Below are positions 19,475 through 28,016 of a stretch of DNA of 64,000 bases, in pieces. The position numbers and the translations under genes are program-made. The notes under the pieces were generated by a model. It was given only the letters and a program-made list of their open reading frames with translations, made no database searches and was not told the origin of the DNA. The stretch spans positions 3,038,001 through 3,102,000 of the forward strand of contig NZ_CP139965.1 of assembly GCF_034424375.1 (NCBI RefSeq), given 5' to 3'. How positions within the stretch are numbered: position 1 is the first letter of the stretch; the number at the start of each line of letters is the position of its first letter. Source of the DNA: Paraburkholderia kururiensis (GTDB lineage: Bacteria; Pseudomonadota; Gammaproteobacteria; Burkholderiales; Burkholderiaceae).

Positions 19475-19621
19475 TTACAGCGAGTAGCCGTTGGATTCGA
19501 GCGAGCGCAGGCGCTGTTCGAGTTGGACGATGTCCGTGGACTGCGCGAGATAGGCTTCGCGGCGGTTACGTTCAGCGGTTTCGAACCAGGTGCTCAGCTT
19601 GTCGAGGATGTACGCAAACAT
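19475..19621 (-). CDS. DUF3563 family small protein
   Basis: A 48-residue gene read from ATG 19621 to TAA 19475-19477, with TTGGAG well placed upstream. The product begins 'MFAYILDKLSTWFETAERN' and continues 'REAYLAQSTDIVQLEQRLR', matching the DUF3563 family of tiny beta-proteobacterial proteins. It is mostly one amphipathic helix and its function is unknown. A perfect TATAAT lies on its strand at 19697-19702, giving a short leader. A hairpin follows. All signs point to a real, probably highly expressed small gene. Confidence 0.88.
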   Translation of the reverse strand: MFAYILDKLSTWFETAERNRREAYLAQSTDIVQLEQRLRSLESNGYSL

Positions 19622-19696
19622 GATGTTCTCCAAGGATCAGGAATGAATCCCCGGTGGATCAAATGTCAGGGATTTCCCTTAAAAGGGTTAACCCGA

Positions 19697-19702
19697 ATTA
19701 TA
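19697..19702 (-). promoter_or_regulatory. -10 box for the DUF3563 gene
   Basis: On the minus strand this reads TATAAT, within an A/T-rich island 76 bases before the start codon. The -35 region is poorly conserved. Confidence 0.5.
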
Positions 19703-19909
19703 GCGAGACAGGCGTGGCTCGGTAGTGAAATGCCCGAATGGCGTGCATTCCGTTTTGGAATGGTGCATGCACGAAATTGGTTCAAGCACCTGACTTTAAA
19801 AAGATTTTTCCTCGACCCACCGCCCGGCGCACCCCACGCGAGCACGCAAAGCACCAACATAGTGCGCATTTGCCGCAGCATTCCGGCGGTCGGCGCCGGC
19901 CGTCTTTCC

Positions 19910-20440
19910 TCACGCGTCGTGGCACTGCGAGCAAGACCCGGTGGCGCCTCCTCCGTCGGCCAGTTGCTCGATGATCGGACAATCAGGCCGTGCGTCGCCG
20001 TGGCAGTGAGCGGCCAGGTGGGCCAGCGTATCGCGCATCTGGGTCAGCTCGGCGATGCGGCGGTCCAGTTCGCCGACGTGCTCGAGCGCAATGGCCTTGA
20101 CGTCGGCGCTTGCGCGCGAGCGGTCGTGCCAGAGCGCCAGCAGGCGGCGGATGTCCTCCACGAGAAAGCCGAGCCGCCGGGCCTGGCGAATGAAGCGCAG
20201 GGAGTGCACCTCCTCAGGTCCATAGACGCGGTACCCCGCCGCAGTGCGCGCCTTCGCGGCAAGCAGCCCGACGCTCTCGTAGTACCGGATCATCTTCGCC
20301 GTGACGCCCGACACGCGCGCCGCTTCACCGATATTCATGGCGCTGCCCAGCGCAACCTTCGGGGCAATGTCCGTCGTCGTGTTGAGTCTCTTGCCGGCCT
20401 TGCCCGCCGGCATGTTGAGCGTCGAACCAGCCGTTTTCAT
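19910..20440 (-). CDS. cueR: CueR-like Cu(I)-responsive MerR-family regulator
   Basis: 176 residues from ATG 20440, chosen for its GGAGAAACGC ribosome site. The MerR core starts at 'MNIGEAARVSGVTAKMIRYY' (20338), so there is a 34-residue N-terminal extension. The metal loop has Cys-x7-Cys ('CHGDARPDC'), the spacing of Cu(I)-sensing CueR, and the tail adds 'CSQCHDA'. CueR activates copper export genes by distorting a promoter with a 19-base spacer, and such a promoter lies upstream. It is divergent from a CopZ-like chaperone. If the start is 20338 the protein is the normal 142 residues. Confidence 0.9.
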   Translation of the reverse strand: MKTAGSTLNMPAGKAGKRLNTTTDIAPKVALGSAMNIGEAARVSGVTAKMIRYYESVGLLAAKARTAAGYRVYGPEEVHSLRFIRQARRLGFLVEDIRRLLALWHDRSRASADVKAIALEHVGELDRRIAELTQMRDTLAHLAAHCHGDARPDCPIIEQLADGGGATGSCSQCHDA

Positions 20441-20511
20441 GCGTTTCTCCTCTGCCCGCCGCCTGCGCTGCCGCGGCAAGAGCGCGAGCAGCGGCAAGTT
20501 CACCATGTCGG

Positions 20512-20547
20512 TCGATCGTACAGCTTCCCATGATGGGAAGGTCAGCA
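20512..20547 (-). promoter_or_regulatory. CueR-type operator/promoter with 19-base spacer
   Basis: The perfect palindrome CTTCCCATGATGGGAAG lies at 20524-20540. On the minus strand CTGACC (-35) and TACGAT (-10) are separated by 19 bases that contain it, as at E. coli copA. This suggests copper-dependent autoregulation of cueR. Control of copZ on the other side would need a separate -10. Confidence 0.8.
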
Positions 20548-20614
20548 CGGTAGATGTATTTCGACGGGCATAATTCAACCGTTGTTTCACTCCACTTCGA
20601 AGGAAGTCCAGACC

Positions 20615-20827
20615 ATGATCCAGTTCCAGGTAGAAGGCATGAGCTGCCAGCATTGCGTCGCCGCCGTGACGCGCGCCATTCACAAACACGATGCCAACGC
20701 GGGCGTGCAGGTCGATCTGCCCGCGGGCCTCGTTCTCGTGGAGTCGAGTCAGCCGCAGGACGTGCTCAAGGCGGCCATCGACGAAGCCGGTTACACGGTG
20801 GTCGGCGCATCGTCGCCGGCGCAATAA
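20615..20827 (+). CDS. copZ: CopZ-like copper chaperone (heavy-metal-associated domain)
   Basis: A 70-residue single HMA domain with the metal motif 'GMSCQHC' (Cys11 and Cys14) and the ferredoxin-like fold typical of CopZ/Atx1. It binds Cu(I) in the cytosol and passes it to copper ATPases. The start ATG 20615 follows GAAGGAAG; a longer frame from 20582 is less likely. It is divergent from the CueR-like regulator. No copper ATPase is in the window. Confidence 0.92.
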   Translation: MIQFQVEGMSCQHCVAAVTRAIHKHDANAGVQVDLPAGLVLVESSQPQDVLKAAIDEAGYTVVGASSPAQ

Positions 20828-20853
20828 GCGCGATCGAGACAAAGGAGCGACGC

Positions 20854-21846
20854 ATGTTCAAGGTTGGCCTGCTGGGTGCGTCCGGGCTGTTGGGGCGTGC
20901 CATCGCGGCACGGTTACGGCAACGTGCCGAGCATGCGCCACACGTGGCCACCGAGCCGTGGCAAGTCGTGGAGGCAGCGTTTCGCCGGGCCGCGCCGGGC
21001 CAGCTCTCGCTCGACATCCGTGATGCGCACGCGGTCGAGCGGTTCATGGAACGCGAGGCGCCCCAGGCCATCGTGATCGCGGCCGCCGAGCGGCGGCCCG
21101 ACATCTGCGAACGGGACCCGGCGCTCGCCCGCGCGCTCAACGTCGAGGCGGTGGCCGCGATTGCACGTGCAGCGAAGCGGCGCGGCGCGTGGGTACTGTC
21201 CATTTCAACCGACTACGTGTTCGACGGCACGCGCCCGCCGTATCGCGCCGACGCCCCGCCCTCGCCCATCAACGCCTACGGGCGCAGCAAGCTTGAAGGC
21301 GAGCACGCGTTGCTCGACGCCACGGACCTCGGTCTCGTGCTGCGTCTGCCGTTGCTCTACGGTCCGATCGTGGACTGGCAGGAATCCGCGGTGACGAGCC
21401 TCGTGCCGGCCATCGCGGCATCGGCGCGAAGCACCTCCGCCTCAGAGAGGGGCGATCGAGCGCAGGCCGTCAAACCTGCTGTCATGGATGCCTGGGCGAT
21501 TCGCTACCCCACCTTCACGCCGGACGTCGCGTACGTCGTGGGGCAACTGCTCGAGCGGCTCGCCGACGGGCAGCCGCTGTGCGGCATCGCGCAGTGGTCG
21601 GGCAACGAACCGATGACGAAATACGAAATCGCGCAGCGTCTTGCCGCCGCGCTGGAGATGGACGTTGCCCTCGTGCCGCAGACCACGCCCGCCGATGCCA
21701 CGCCCCGCCCCTACAACTGCCATCTCGATTCGAGTCGCCTCGAAGCGCTCGGCATCGGACGGCGCACGCCGTTCGACACAGGCATTCGCGACGTGCTGCG
21801 CGCCTTTCCGTGGCGCCCCGGCGACGCCCCCCAGGTCGCGAGCTGA
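20854..21846 (+). CDS. RmlD-like SDR reductase (dTDP-4-dehydrorhamnose reductase / MAT2B type)
   Basis: 330 residues from ATG 20854, preceded by AAAGGAG. The Rossmann motif 'GLLGASGLLG' is at the N-terminus, followed by 'SISTDYVFDGTRPPY' and 'NAYGRSKLEGE' with the catalytic Tyr-x3-Lys, which together define the RmlD substrate-binding family. No rhamnose pathway genes are nearby, so the true substrate is open; eukaryotic relatives regulate S-adenosylmethionine synthase. It follows copZ after 26 bases and could share its transcript, an unexplained pairing. It is convergent with dnaE2. Confidence 0.87.
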   Translation: MFKVGLLGASGLLGRAIAARLRQRAEHAPHVATEPWQVVEAAFRRAAPGQLSLDIRDAHAVERFMEREAPQAIVIAAAERRPDICERDPALARALNVEAVAAIARAAKRRGAWVLSISTDYVFDGTRPPYRADAPPSPINAYGRSKLEGEHALLDATDLGLVLRLPLLYGPIVDWQESAVTSLVPAIAASARSTSASERGDRAQAVKPAVMDAWAIRYPTFTPDVAYVVGQLLERLADGQPLCGIAQWSGNEPMTKYEIAQRLAAALEMDVALVPQTTPADATPRPYNCHLDSSRLEALGIGRRTPFDTGIRDVLRAFPWRPGDAPQVAS

Positions 21847-21874
21847 GACGATGAGCGACGACCCGCGCACGTCC

Positions 21875-24800
21875 TCAGTGAAAATCGCGGCTCGCCGTAG
21901 CGAGCCGTCCCAGCAAGCGGCTGTGGTCCTCCAGCCGGTGTGCCACCAGATGCACCACCTCGCCCTCGCGCTGCACGACGCCCGAGACCGCCAGCAGCGA
22001 TGAACCCAGCAGCGCCTGGCGCTGCGTCTCCACAATCGACGGCCACACGATCACGTTGATCGCCCCGGTTTCGTCTTCGATCGACACGAAAATGGTGCCG
22101 CTCGCCGTGCCGGGCCGCTGCCGCACCGTCACGATGCCACAGGCGCGCACCAGCGTGCCGTGCCGGCACATGGCGAGCTGCGCGGCGGTGCGAAAACGCT
22201 GCTTCGCGAGCCCCGGCCGCAGCAGCGCGAGCGGATGCCGGTTCAGCGTGAGTCCAAGGCTCGAATAGTCGGCGACGATCTCGCGGCCCTCGGTTGCGCG
22301 CGGCAACGCGAGCGGCGCCTCGGCGATCGGCGCGTCGCGCAGCAGCTTCGGCACCGCATGCTGCGCGGTAACGGCCCACCATGCCTCGCGCCGGTGCCCC
22401 GCGATGCTCGCGAGCGCATTCGCCGCGGCCAGCGCCTGGAGTTCGCGCCGCGTCAGCGCCGCACGCCGCGCAAGGTCGTCGACGTCGGTAAACGGCGCCT
22501 CGCGACGCGCCTCCATCACGCGACGCGCCGCCTCCTCGGGCAGGCCTTTCACCAGCCGCAGCCCGAGCCGCACCGCCGGCCCGCGCCGCCCATAGGCGCG
22601 TGCCGGCAGTTTGATAGGCGCCCTCACAACGCGCCTGACGGTGCGGGCAAAACAGTTCTTCGGCACCGGAACGGCACGCAGCAACTGCGCATAGCGAGAA
22701 GCCTCGGCACGCCGCGCCGCCGCGTCGGCCGCCAACCGCACGCCGGGCCGGCCGCGCACCTCCAGCACCGCTTCCCAGTCGCTCACCGACACGTCGGGCG
22801 CCAGCACGGTCACGCCATGCCGCTTCGCGTCCTGCACGAGCTGCGACGGCGAATAGAAGCCGAGCGGCTGGCTATTCAGCAAGCCCGCGAGAAAGGCCGC
22901 GGGCTCGTAGCGCTTCAGCCACGCGCTCACATAGACGAGCAGCGCGAAGCTCGCCGCATGGCTTTCGGGAAAACCGTAATCGCCGAAGCCCTCGATCTGC
23001 TTGCAGATACGGTCAGCAAACTCCTGCGTATATTTTTTCGCCAGCATGCGGTCCGTGAGGTCTTTCTGATAGGGCCGCAGGTCGCCGTCGCGCCGCCACG
23101 CGGCCATGGCGCGGCGCAGGCGGTCGGCCTCTTCCGCGCTGTAGTCCGCTGCGACCATCGCGAGCTGCATCACCTGCTCCTGGAAGATCGGCACGCCAAG
23201 CGTGCGTTTGAGCACCGGCTTCAGATCCTCTTTCTCGTATTCGACGGCTTCGAGCCCCTGCCTGCGCCGCAGATACGGATGCACCATGCCGCCCTGGATC
23301 GGCCCGGGCCGCACGATCGCCACCTGAATGACGAGGTCGTAGTACTCGCGCGGCCTCAACCGCGGCAGCATGCTTTGCTGCGCACGCGACTCGATCTGGA
23401 ACACGCCGATCGTATCCGCGTGGCAGCACATTTCGTAGACGGCCGGATCGCGGCGCGGGACGTCCTGCATGCGATACGCCGGCCACCCGCGCCGCAGCGC
23501 GACGAATTCCAGCGCGCGCCGGATCGCCGAGAGCATGCCGAGCGCCAGCACGTCCACCTTCAGCAGCTTCAGGGCATCGATGTCGTCCTTGTCCCATTCG
23601 ATCACGCAGCGGTCTTTCATCGCCGCATTTTCGATGGGCACGAGCCGCGAGAGCTTGTCTTTCGCGATCACGAAGCCGCCCACGTGCTGCGACAGATGCC
23701 GCGGAAAATTGCGCAGTTCGCGCGTGAGCCGGATCAGATGCTGCGTGACGTGCGATTCGGAATCGAAGCCGGCTTCGGCGAGGTAGCGCGCCACGGCCTC
23801 GGGGCCATCCCACCACTGCTGGGCACCGCTGATGCGCTCGATTACCGCAGGCTCGAGGCCGAGCGCCTTGCCGACATCCTTCAGCGCGCTGCGCGTGCGA
23901 TACGAGATCACGGTAGCCGCGAGCGCGGCGCGGCGCCGGCCGTACTTGCCGTAAACGTACTGGATCACCTCTTCGCGACGCTGATGCTCGAAGTCCACGT
24001 CGATGTCGGGCGGCTCGTTGCGCGCACGGGAAATGAACCGCTCGACCAGCATGTTCATGTCCACGGGGTCGATCTCGGTCACGTAGAGGCAATAGCAGAC
24101 CACCGAGTTGGCCGCCGAGCCGCGCCCCTGGCACAAGATGCCCTGCTCGCGCGCGAAGCGCACGATGTCGTGCACCGTGAGGAAGTACTTTTCGTAGCGC
24201 AGGTCCGCGATCAGTGCGAGTTCTTTTTCGATCTGCTCACGCTGCCGCTCGCTCATGCTGCCCGCCCAGCGTGTGTGCGCGCCTTCCATCACGAGCTTGC
24301 GCAACCAGCTTGCCGGCGTTTCGCCGGGCGGCACGAGTTCTTCGGGATATTCGTACGCGAGTTCATCGAGTGAGAACGCACAGCGGCTTGCCACGCGCAG
24401 CGTTTCGGCGAGCGTATCCGCGGGGTATAGCGAAGAGAGCCGCACCCGCGTGCGCAGATGCCGCTCCGCGTTGGGTTCGAGCGCATGACCGCATTGCGCG
24501 AGCGACTGGTTAAGACCGATGGCCGTCAACGTGTCCTGCAAAGGCTTGCGCGAACGCGCATGCATCAGCGCGCCGCCCGCGGCGACGAGCGGCAGGCCGC
24601 TTTGCTGCGCAATGGTGCGCATTGCGTTGATGCGCACTTCGTCGTTGCCGGTTTGCCAGAGTTCGAGCGCGAGCCACGCGCGATCCGGCGCGATGCCCGC
24701 GAGCCAGTACGCGCAGCGCAGCGTTTGCGCGAGCGTCGCCGCCTGCTGCGGCACGAGCAGCAGAACGCAGTCGGGCAAATGGCGCAGATGCGCGAGTTCG

Positions 24801-25291
24801 GGCGGCGGGTGGGTGAAATCGGCGGGATGCAGCCGGTAGCTGCCCTTCGCCGCACGCGAGCGTGCCAGCGTAATGAGCTCGGAGAGGTTGCCGTAGCCTT
24901 CGCGGTTCATCGCGATGGCTACGAGCGTGCAGAACGGTGCACCGGCTTCATCGGTGAGATTGAGTTCGCTGCCGATCAGCAGATGCAGCGGCGGGCCGGG
25001 TGGCGCTTCCTCTTCTCCTTCACTGCATGCCTTCCGTTCCTTCTCACGTTCCGCTTCGATGATCTTGAGCGCGCTGTGGGCACGAACTACACCGGCGAGC
25101 GAGCACTCGTCGGTAATCGCGAGTGCGCTGTAGCCGCACTGGATGGACCGCTCGACAAGCTCACCGGGACGCGACGCGCCGCGCAGGAACGTGAAGTTGG
25201 TGAGGCAATGCAGCTCGGCATACGCCGGCAATTGCGGCATCGGAGGCGCGGCGCCCTTCCCGGCATGGGACGCTGTATCGACGGTCGACAT
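21875..25291 (-). CDS. dnaE2: Error-prone DNA polymerase DnaE2 (ImuC)
   Basis: A C-family DNA polymerase of 1138 residues that performs mutagenic lesion bypass in the SOS response. The PHP domain starts 'AYAELHCLTNFTFLRGAS'. The polymerase catalytic region includes 'PDIDVDFEHQRREEVIQYVY'. Further motifs are 'FQIESRAQQSMLPRLRP' and 'FPESHAASFALLVYVSAW'. A helix-hairpin-helix and OB-type C-terminus follows. It differs from replicative DnaE by its shorter length and by the imuA-imuB partners. ATG 25291 lies five bases after the imuB stop, showing tight coupling. A LexA box upstream of imuA governs the cassette. Confidence 0.96.
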   Translation of the reverse strand: MSTVDTASHAGKGAAPPMPQLPAYAELHCLTNFTFLRGASRPGELVERSIQCGYSALAITDECSLAGVVRAHSALKIIEAEREKERKACSEGEEEAPPGPPLHLLIGSELNLTDEAGAPFCTLVAIAMNREGYGNLSELITLARSRAAKGSYRLHPADFTHPPPELAHLRHLPDCVLLLVPQQAATLAQTLRCAYWLAGIAPDRAWLALELWQTGNDEVRINAMRTIAQQSGLPLVAAGGALMHARSRKPLQDTLTAIGLNQSLAQCGHALEPNAERHLRTRVRLSSLYPADTLAETLRVASRCAFSLDELAYEYPEELVPPGETPASWLRKLVMEGAHTRWAGSMSERQREQIEKELALIADLRYEKYFLTVHDIVRFAREQGILCQGRGSAANSVVCYCLYVTEIDPVDMNMLVERFISRARNEPPDIDVDFEHQRREEVIQYVYGKYGRRRAALAATVISYRTRSALKDVGKALGLEPAVIERISGAQQWWDGPEAVARYLAEAGFDSESHVTQHLIRLTRELRNFPRHLSQHVGGFVIAKDKLSRLVPIENAAMKDRCVIEWDKDDIDALKLLKVDVLALGMLSAIRRALEFVALRRGWPAYRMQDVPRRDPAVYEMCCHADTIGVFQIESRAQQSMLPRLRPREYYDLVIQVAIVRPGPIQGGMVHPYLRRRQGLEAVEYEKEDLKPVLKRTLGVPIFQEQVMQLAMVAADYSAEEADRLRRAMAAWRRDGDLRPYQKDLTDRMLAKKYTQEFADRICKQIEGFGDYGFPESHAASFALLVYVSAWLKRYEPAAFLAGLLNSQPLGFYSPSQLVQDAKRHGVTVLAPDVSVSDWEAVLEVRGRPGVRLAADAAARRAEASRYAQLLRAVPVPKNCFARTVRRVVRAPIKLPARAYGRRGPAVRLGLRLVKGLPEEAARRVMEARREAPFTDVDDLARRAALTRRELQALAAANALASIAGHRREAWWAVTAQHAVPKLLRDAPIAEAPLALPRATEGREIVADYSSLGLTLNRHPLALLRPGLAKQRFRTAAQLAMCRHGTLVRACGIVTVRQRPGTASGTIFVSIEDETGAINVIVWPSIVETQRQALLGSSLLAVSGVVQREGEVVHLVAHRLEDHSRLLGRLATASRDFH

Positions 25292-25296
25292 GGCGT

Positions 25297-27048
25297 TCAG
25301 CCAAAGAGGCCCTGCAGGAACCACTGCCCGCTCAAGCGCTCGCGATACACCCAGAACATGCGGCCCTGATCGTCGCCGGCCACGTAGTAATCACGCTCCA
25401 CGCCTTCGCCATCCCACCACCCGGCCTCGATGCGTTCGGTGCGCGTGAGCGTTTTCAGCGGACGCCGGTAGACCGGACGCTCGTCGCGCACCACGAGCCG
25501 CAGCGGCCGTTCGAGCATCCATACCGGACGCGGCTGCGAGGGCAGTGGGCTCTCGGGCAGATCGAGCACGGCCTGAAGCGGCGGTTGTTGCGCGGCGCCA
25601 GCCTCTTGGGCGGCCGGCTTTTTCGCACGCGACGGCTTGCGGCGTCCCGCTGCGGGCTCGCGATAAGCGGCGGCCTGCATCGCCCGCTCGGGGCGATGAT
25701 CTTCGTGGGTCGAAAGCTGCAGTACGTTCTGTGCGCCGAGCCGCGCGCCGAGCCGCTCCATCAGACGCGCCATGGATTCGTCCGACGCCTCCGGCATGGG
25801 AAAGAGCGTGCCGCTGGGCGCGGCGTATTCGCTCACTTCGTCGGCGACGAGTTTCAGGCCGATCACCGGTGCAGCCAGCGCCGTCTGATTGAGCTTTTCG
25901 CGCAGCAGCCAGATGAGGTGATCGGCATCGCGCGAAGGCACCGCCCAGCCAAGCCTCAGCACCGACGTGCGCGGCGCATGGCGCGAGGCCAGCTCGTGTT
26001 CGAGCCGCAGTTCGAACTTGCGCAAGGCCGCGTGATGGGCGCCCAGCCAGCCGGCCAGTTGCACGACGAGCCGGCGCGCCGCAAACAGCAAGGCTTCGGC
26101 GCTATCGACGCGCGCCTGCAGTTCCAGCTGCGCGTGAAACGAAGCCGGCGCCTGGAAGTATTCGCGCGGATCGGGATGCTCGCCGAAGGCTTGCGCGAGC
26201 AGCGTGAGCACGTCGTCGCCGAAGCGGCGCACGATGCCCGCGCGCGGCAGACGGCGCAGATCGGCGAGGGTCGTGCAGCCGATCTGCTCGAACACGTCGC
26301 CATGTTCGGCGGCGAAGGGCAAGAGCGAAACCGGCAGCGTATCGAGCGTGCGCGCCAGCGTCGCCTGCTTGACCACGCGCCAGCGCCGCCCCGCCCGCTC
26401 GGCACGCGCCGCGGCCAGCAGCCAGGCGCCCCACGCCGTGGGGGCACAGGCGAAGCGTGCGGTGTGCCCCAGCGTCTCCACGGTCGAGGCGACTCGCGAG
26501 AACAATACGCGCAGGCCGCCGAAAAGACGCAATCCCGCGCCCACCTCCAGCAGCAGCGTATGACCTTCGGCAAACGCCACGTTCGGCGTAAAGGCGAGCA
26601 GCGCCAGCGCCAGCGCTTCGAGCGCCGCTTTCTCGCGCGCCGGGTCGGGCGTGAGCATCGCGATCTGCGGCGCCAGCGCGAGCGCATGCGAACGCGTGTT
26701 GCCCGCACGCACGCCTAACCGGTGCGCATCCAGATCGGGAATCAGGATGCGCACATGATCGGCGAGCGCATGACAGCGCACGTTCGCGGCATCGGTGCCG
26801 GACTGCGCCGACGGCGCGTTCGGCGAAGGCGGGCGAGCGGAGACGGCGGCGGCCGCTCCGACCGTTTCGGCGTCCCGAACGATTCCAGCGATAGCCGCAT
26901 GGCTCGCGGCACCGCTTTCGGCAAGCAGCGCGCCGGCCTCATGCCGGTTGCGCGGAGCGTCCGGGTATTCGGGCTGCCGCGGGAGCGCCAGAGGCGGCTT
27001 CACCGCCTCCAGCGGCAACAGGGGCAAGGTAACTGCGATCCACAACAT
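25297..27048 (-). CDS. imuB: ImuB, inactive Y-family polymerase-like mutagenesis protein
   Basis: 583 residues from ATG 27048; 'MLWIAVTLPLLPLEA' is the usual ImuB start. ImuB is a Y-family-like protein without polymerase catalytic acids and bridges DnaE2 to the beta clamp. Visible parts are the palm/finger-like region with 'EVGAGLRLFGGLRVLF', the helix-hairpin-helix-like 'EQIGCTTLADLRRLPRAG', and a long C-terminal region ending 'GQWFLQGLFG'. A 50-residue Ala/Pro-rich insert lies near residues 35-90. Its start overlaps the end of imuA by 110 bases. Confidence 0.93.
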   Translation of the reverse strand: MLWIAVTLPLLPLEAVKPPLALPRQPEYPDAPRNRHEAGALLAESGAASHAAIAGIVRDAETVGAAAAVSARPPSPNAPSAQSGTDAANVRCHALADHVRILIPDLDAHRLGVRAGNTRSHALALAPQIAMLTPDPAREKAALEALALALLAFTPNVAFAEGHTLLLEVGAGLRLFGGLRVLFSRVASTVETLGHTARFACAPTAWGAWLLAAARAERAGRRWRVVKQATLARTLDTLPVSLLPFAAEHGDVFEQIGCTTLADLRRLPRAGIVRRFGDDVLTLLAQAFGEHPDPREYFQAPASFHAQLELQARVDSAEALLFAARRLVVQLAGWLGAHHAALRKFELRLEHELASRHAPRTSVLRLGWAVPSRDADHLIWLLREKLNQTALAAPVIGLKLVADEVSEYAAPSGTLFPMPEASDESMARLMERLGARLGAQNVLQLSTHEDHRPERAMQAAAYREPAAGRRKPSRAKKPAAQEAGAAQQPPLQAVLDLPESPLPSQPRPVWMLERPLRLVVRDERPVYRRPLKTLTRTERIEAGWWDGEGVERDYYVAGDDQGRMFWVYRERLSGQWFLQGLFG

Positions 27049-27793
27049 GATTGCTCTCGTGCCATTGGCGTTGATGGCCGGACTGGGACTGCGGCGACGG
27101 CAGCAATCCGGCCTGCAACGGCAACGTGACGGAGAGCGGCCGGGCGAGAGGCGGCCCGCGCCGCTTGAAAACGTCCACCGACACCGCCGCTTCCTGAAGC
27201 CAGCGATGCCGGTCGATGGTGTCGGCATCGGGCGGCAGCACCGGCTCGCATGCGATGCGCAGCGGCGCCGCCGAAGACTGGCTGCGCGCGTGCGCCGGCC
27301 GCACGAGGAAAGCGAGCGCGCGCGAATCCTGCGCCACGACCTGCAGCCGACGCACCGCATCCGGACGCGCTTTCGCAAGCCACACCAGCACCGCGCCCAT
27401 GCCCTCCTGCTTCAAAACCTGCTCGGCAGCCCAGGGCGCTTCGTCTTCGCGCGCGCGCACCCAGACCACGCGTTCGAGTGCGATGCCCCACGCCTTCAGC
27501 GCGCACGCATAGGGCTGCCAGGGCGGCGCGACCAACACGACGTGCTTACCGTCGCGCGCCGTGAGGGTCTTCAGCGCCGGCGCGACGAGCCGCATTTCGC
27601 CGATGCCGCCGTGCTCCACCAGCAGCTCGGTCAGGCTGCCGGCAGGCCAGCCTTCGCCGGGCAGCAGCGCATCGAGAGCGGCGTACCCGCTCGACACGAC
27701 GCCCGCGGTTGCCCCGGCAAGCTGGTCCCCTTGCCACACCCGGCTGCGCAGCCGGGAGGGCAAGGCGCTCGTGGCATGGAGTGCTGCAGCCAT
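26939..27793 (-). CDS. imuA: ImuA, SOS mutagenesis accessory protein (RecA/SulA-like)
   Basis: A 284-residue protein of the ImuA family, with 'GYAALDALLPGEGWPAGSLT' and 'GGIGEMRLVAPAL' in place of the RecA nucleotide region. ImuA is needed with ImuB and DnaE2 for damage-induced mutagenesis and is thought to modulate RecA. It is the first gene of the minus-strand imuA-imuB-dnaE2 cassette. A near-consensus LexA box at 27904-27923 lies 110 bases upstream. The last 36 codons overlap imuB, and that low-complexity tail is outside the family core. Confidence 0.9.
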   Translation of the reverse strand: MAAALHATSALPSRLRSRVWQGDQLAGATAGVVSSGYAALDALLPGEGWPAGSLTELLVEHGGIGEMRLVAPALKTLTARDGKHVVLVAPPWQPYACALKAWGIALERVVWVRAREDEAPWAAEQVLKQEGMGAVLVWLAKARPDAVRRLQVVAQDSRALAFLVRPAHARSQSSAAPLRIACEPVLPPDADTIDRHRWLQEAAVSVDVFKRRGPPLARPLSVTLPLQAGLLPSPQSQSGHQRQWHESNHVVDRSYLAPVAAGGGEAASGAPAAARIPGRSAQPA

Positions 27794-27903
27794 GATTCGT
27801 GTGATGCTCTTTCAAAAGGGGATACGCCGCCCTCCCGGCACAAACCGGGCAAGGCGGAACTGTCACCGGCGGCGGGAACCGGATACCGGAAACCACGCCA
27901 ACA

Positions 27904-27923
27904 CCTGTATATTTATACAGTAT
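27904..27923 (-). promoter_or_regulatory. LexA (SOS) box of imuA-imuB-dnaE2
   Basis: On the minus strand this reads TACTGTATAAATATACAGG, nearly identical to the LexA consensus (CTGT-N8-ACAG core intact). The TATAAA within it can serve as a -10 box, so LexA binding would block transcription. Confidence 0.9.
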
Positions 27924-28016
27924 CGAAGAAGGAAGGAAAAGAGGTTTTGACGGGGAAGGGAAAACCGCGCTGCCGGCATAAACAGGGCACGCATCGCGAC
28001 CCTCGACGCGCCTGTT

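Noticed and set aside
22160..24373. 737-codon plus-strand frame opposite dnaE2
   Set aside because: It is an antisense shadow of the conserved polymerase; the composition is typical of reversed coding DNA.
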